6,191 bases of DNA. Source: Deltaproteobacteria bacterium (GTDB taxonomy: Bacteria; Desulfobacterota; Desulfobacteria; Desulfobacterales; ETH-SRB1). Shown here one piece after another: positions 3,794 through 6,191 of this stretch. The notes beneath the pieces were generated by a model that saw only the letters and a program-made list of their open reading frames with translations, searched no databases and had not been told where the DNA came from. Position 1 is the stretch's first letter. The number at the start of each line of letters is the position of its first letter. The stretch is from positions 1 to 6,191 of the forward strand of contig JAFCZU010000263.1 in assembly GCA_019314185.1 (NCBI GenBank), written 5' to 3'. Position numbers and translations under genes: made by a program.

Positions 3794-6191
3794 ATCTGTG
3801 ATTATACAAAACATTCCAGAGCGGTATCCTCAGCCTGCCTTCATATTTTTCTTTATCCAGCCATTCGAGCATGCAGGCTGTTAATTCATTCACAATCTCT
3901 CTGCGTCTTTCCTTGTCCTCTATTTTTTTCCCTATATTTCGCTCCGCAAAATAATAAAATAATGCTCTCCATTTAAAACAATTCATATCATCTATGGATA
4001 TCGGCTTCCTTTTTAGCGCCTGTTTTTCCATTGCTGCCATGCTGATAAACTCGTTTAAGCGGTGAAGCATGGATTTGGTGAGCCATTCATTTTGAAGCCA
4101 TGTTTCAAACTTTTCCCGAATATTTTCAAGCTCTTTCACTTCATCCCATGTTGCTGTTTGAGAAAACATAGTAAGTCGATTTCGTCCCTTTGATTTTGAT
4201 TTTTCGAGCGCGGCTTCTGCTGAATTAGCAATATTATTCAAAGGCGTGTGAGCTTTATAAAGGCTGATACCTGCTGAAAAATGGATTTCCGGATTTCTGC
4301 ATACATAATCGCTAAAAGTCTTGTTCAGGATGAGCGACAATTCATAAATCCTGTTCCATGGTCCAATCAAAAACAGGTCATCTCCACCCGCAAAAACTGT
4401 GTAGATGTTTTTAAATTTCTTATCGGTCATAAATAGATGGGGCAGATAAAGAGCAAAATAATAATTGAGCTGGCGGCTTAAAGCAGCCAATCTGGAAATG
4501 GTGTATCTTTGTCTTTCAAGTCCGCACCCCATAAGCATGCCAAGATAATCCACATCCGCTTTTAACACACACAGTGCATCAATACCTGAAACCTTTTCAT
4601 CCTCATTTTTATCAAGGGCATTGACCGCAATATGATTAAAGGTCTTGGGATCTCCAAGATGTATCTCCTCAATCATTTCCTCTTGCTTTGCCTTTGATTT
4701 GGCAGCCAACAGGATTTGATAATTTTTTCTATCCTCTTCGTCATAAACCGGCACATAGTTGTTAATGATTTTTTTGCTGACATCTTGCGGCGGTGCGTCA
4801 TCCTGATACAATGAGATATCCCAGTATTTGAATATCTGTTCGCTGGCTAACGGGTCTTTGGCGTCAGAAGATGAAAACAAGAGGTGGTATTGTCCAAAGA
4901 TTGGTTCCATAAGCTGGTTTTTGTTACCGCTTATTTTTGCATCTTTTGACACAATAATAATCCTATCTTTCTTCACCCATTGTGTTCCGATAAAAACATG
5001 ATCCCTGCATAACCGGCAAACCGGTCCGGTTTGATCTGTTGATAATACATAATCTGTTTCAGGTACAGAAGGACGTTTTCCGCAAAGAGGACACATAGGA
5101 TGGTCCAGTCGATTGTCAAATTGATCTAAATAGTCTGCAATAGCGCCGCCGTGTTGGTCTAAGTCAATTTTTGAAAATTTATTCTCCTCCATACGACTGC
5201 CCATTTCCTCCCACAAATCCATAAATTTTTCAGTGGAAAAATCTTTGTATCCAGCAGCCACATGAGAAAAACCAATAGAAACTTCACCAAACGAGATATC
5301 CATCAACCATTTATTAATTTCTTGTTTTGTTTTTTCAATGGCTGACAGGGCATTATCTGTATTTTGCGCAAGAATCGTAAATTTTCCGGCTGCATTCAAA
5401 ATAACGGAAACAGATGGAAGTCCGATTCTTTTGCAAAGTAAATCAGCAGCCAGTTCTGAAAGAAGTGATATATAAAATGACCTTCCCCGCAAAAGTTTGG
5501 AGCGGTATTTTCGCGTATCCCCATGATCAGCAAAAATAAAATCCTGAATCCCATAAAAATTTCCGCTGACCATGAGAAATTTTTGATTATCTCCATTTTT
5601 TATCGACTCTGCATCAAGCCTCTCCGTCTCTCTGTGATAGAGATAAATAGCTGTTGCAAAAGCAGAGGTCAGCCGGCAATGATCATACAATGATACATCA
5701 GGCACAACACTTCCCGACCTTGCCGCAGGTATTGCAGAAGTATAGACCATTGTCAGGCTTTCAAAATGGTCGAACCAGAGCGCTAAATTTTTATCTTTAT
5801 GGCGAAGCATCTTTAAATCGTGTATAAACCCGTCAAAAAGTTTTCCGTATTCTTTTATTGCACCATCATTTTTTTGGATTTTGCTTTTTTCTTCAGGGAA
5901 AATACTGACAGGGGATAATGGCTTTAGGGGATATACATAAGAAAAAAGCTCAGGATCGTCCATTCTCGGCGTTCGCAATTGTTCAAACAAGGGCAGCAAC
6001 CTGCTTTTTTTATAGCTTTGAATTGAGATTTTTTCACTTTTGTCAAATTTATCGCTATCCATACCGTTTGTCAGCCTGTCAGCAACAGCGATGATCTGTT
6101 GCATAGGAGTTTCCGGGTTATGATGACCAGCCGCAAGCTTTATAAATTTATCACCCTCGCCCCACCCGCCGCTATTGAATTCATATGGTAA
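3792..6191 (-). CDS. cas10: Cas10/Csm1, type III-A signalling subunit (5' end outside window)
   Basis: This is the large subunit of the Csm complex. On target RNA binding it makes cyclic oligoadenylates from ATP and, in many homologues, cuts ssDNA through an N-terminal HD domain. The frame stays open from the stop at 3792 to the window edge, giving 799 visible residues; an ATG at 6104 is internal, because the 29 codons before it include a GHHNPETP stretch leading into IIAVADRL, typical of the end of the HD domain. Numbering from the first visible codon: a YDH motif near 169-171, first palm domain with GIQDF (214-218), LRGRSFY (234-240) and AAGKF, a zinc ribbon with Cys 367/370 and 392/395, second palm domain with KADVDYLG (Asp 546, 548) and intact GGDD (602-605), then a helical C-terminus ending in LWNVLYNHR. 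The palm and zinc motifs make the assignment secure. The HD catalytic pair itself is not visible, so DNase activity cannot be judged. The csm2 ribosome binding site overlaps its stop codon. Confidence 0.97.
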   Translation of the reverse strand, partial: LPYEFNSGGWGEGDKFIKLAAGHHNPETPMQQIIAVADRLTNGMDSDKFDKSEKISIQSYKKSRLLPLFEQLRTPRMDDPELFSYVYPLKPLSPVSIFPEEKSKIQKNDGAIKEYGKLFDGFIHDLKMLRHKDKNLALWFDHFESLTMVYTSAIPAARSGSVVPDVSLYDHCRLTSAFATAIYLYHRETERLDAESIKNGDNQKFLMVSGNFYGIQDFIFADHGDTRKYRSKLLRGRSFYISLLSELAADLLCKRIGLPSVSVILNAAGKFTILAQNTDNALSAIEKTKQEINKWLMDISFGEVSIGFSHVAAGYKDFSTEKFMDLWEEMGSRMEENKFSKIDLDQHGGAIADYLDQFDNRLDHPMCPLCGKRPSVPETDYVLSTDQTGPVCRLCRDHVFIGTQWVKKDRIIIVSKDAKISGNKNQLMEPIFGQYHLLFSSSDAKDPLASEQIFKYWDISLYQDDAPPQDVSKKIINNYVPVYDEEDRKNYQILLAAKSKAKQEEMIEEIHLGDPKTFNHIAVNALDKNEDEKVSGIDALCVLKADVDYLGMLMGCGLERQRYTISRLAALSRQLNYYFALYLPHLFMTDKKFKNIYTVFAGGDDLFLIGPWNRIYELSLILNKTFSDYVCRNPEIHFSAGISLYKAHTPLNNIANSAEAALEKSKSKGRNRLTMFSQTATWDEVKELENIREKFETWLQNEWLTKSMLHRLNEFISMAAMEKQALKRKPISIDDMNCFKWRALFYYFAERNIGKKIEDKERRREIVNELTACMLEWLDKEKYEGRLRIPLWNVLYNHR

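Noticed and set aside
5396..5596. Minus-strand frame of 66 codons inside cas10
   Set aside because: It overlaps the first palm domain of Cas10, whose GIQDF and LRGRSFY motifs lie in the other frame.
1..6191. CRISPR array or tracr-like repeats
   Set aside because: No unit of about 25-40 bases recurs at regular spacing anywhere in the window; only short repeats of 6-11 bases are seen.

Overview
This window holds the effector module of a type III-A (Csm) CRISPR-Cas system. All of its genes lie on the minus strand, so the operon reads from the right edge to the left in the standard order cas10 (csm1) - csm2 - csm3 - csm4 - csm5. The DNA is clearly AT-rich. Proteins, codon use and strong Shine-Dalgarno sites are bacterial. 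An anaerobic, Gram-negative host such as a member of the Desulfobacterota would fit, but that is only a guess because no taxonomic marker gene is present.

Layout from right to left. 6191-3792: cas10, whose 5' end lies outside the window. The frame is open to the last base, and the residues before the first visible ATG look like the end of the Cas10 HD domain. 3779-3378: csm2. 3362-2667: csm3, with its predicted catalytic Asp. 2654-1626: csm4, starting with TTG. 1624-214: csm5, split by a +1 frameshift at an A5/T4 run near 1450-1458. 213-1: a non-coding or weakly coding tail with a locally GC-rich patch, a near-palindrome and short repeats. Gaps between genes are 1-15 bp and each gene has its own ribosome binding site, so this is a single transcription unit whose promoter lies outside the window.

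Family knowledge gives the following division of labour. Csm3 forms the backbone along the crRNA and cuts target RNA. Csm2 forms the second filament. Csm4 sits with Cas10 at the 5' handle of the crRNA. Csm5 caps the 3' end and helps crRNA maturation. Cas10 is the target-activated signalling subunit: its GGDD motif is intact, so cyclic oligoadenylate synthesis is predicted. No CRISPR array, cas6, cas1/cas2, csm6 or other cOA-activated effector is in the window, so these must be encoded nearby or in trans.

The system is a known type. The two points that stand out are both in csm5: the frameshift near its 5' end, and a long Lys/Glu/Gln/Arg-rich coiled-coil plus basic helical C-terminal extension of about 140 residues beyond the RAMP core. 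No wholly new system is supported by the sequence.
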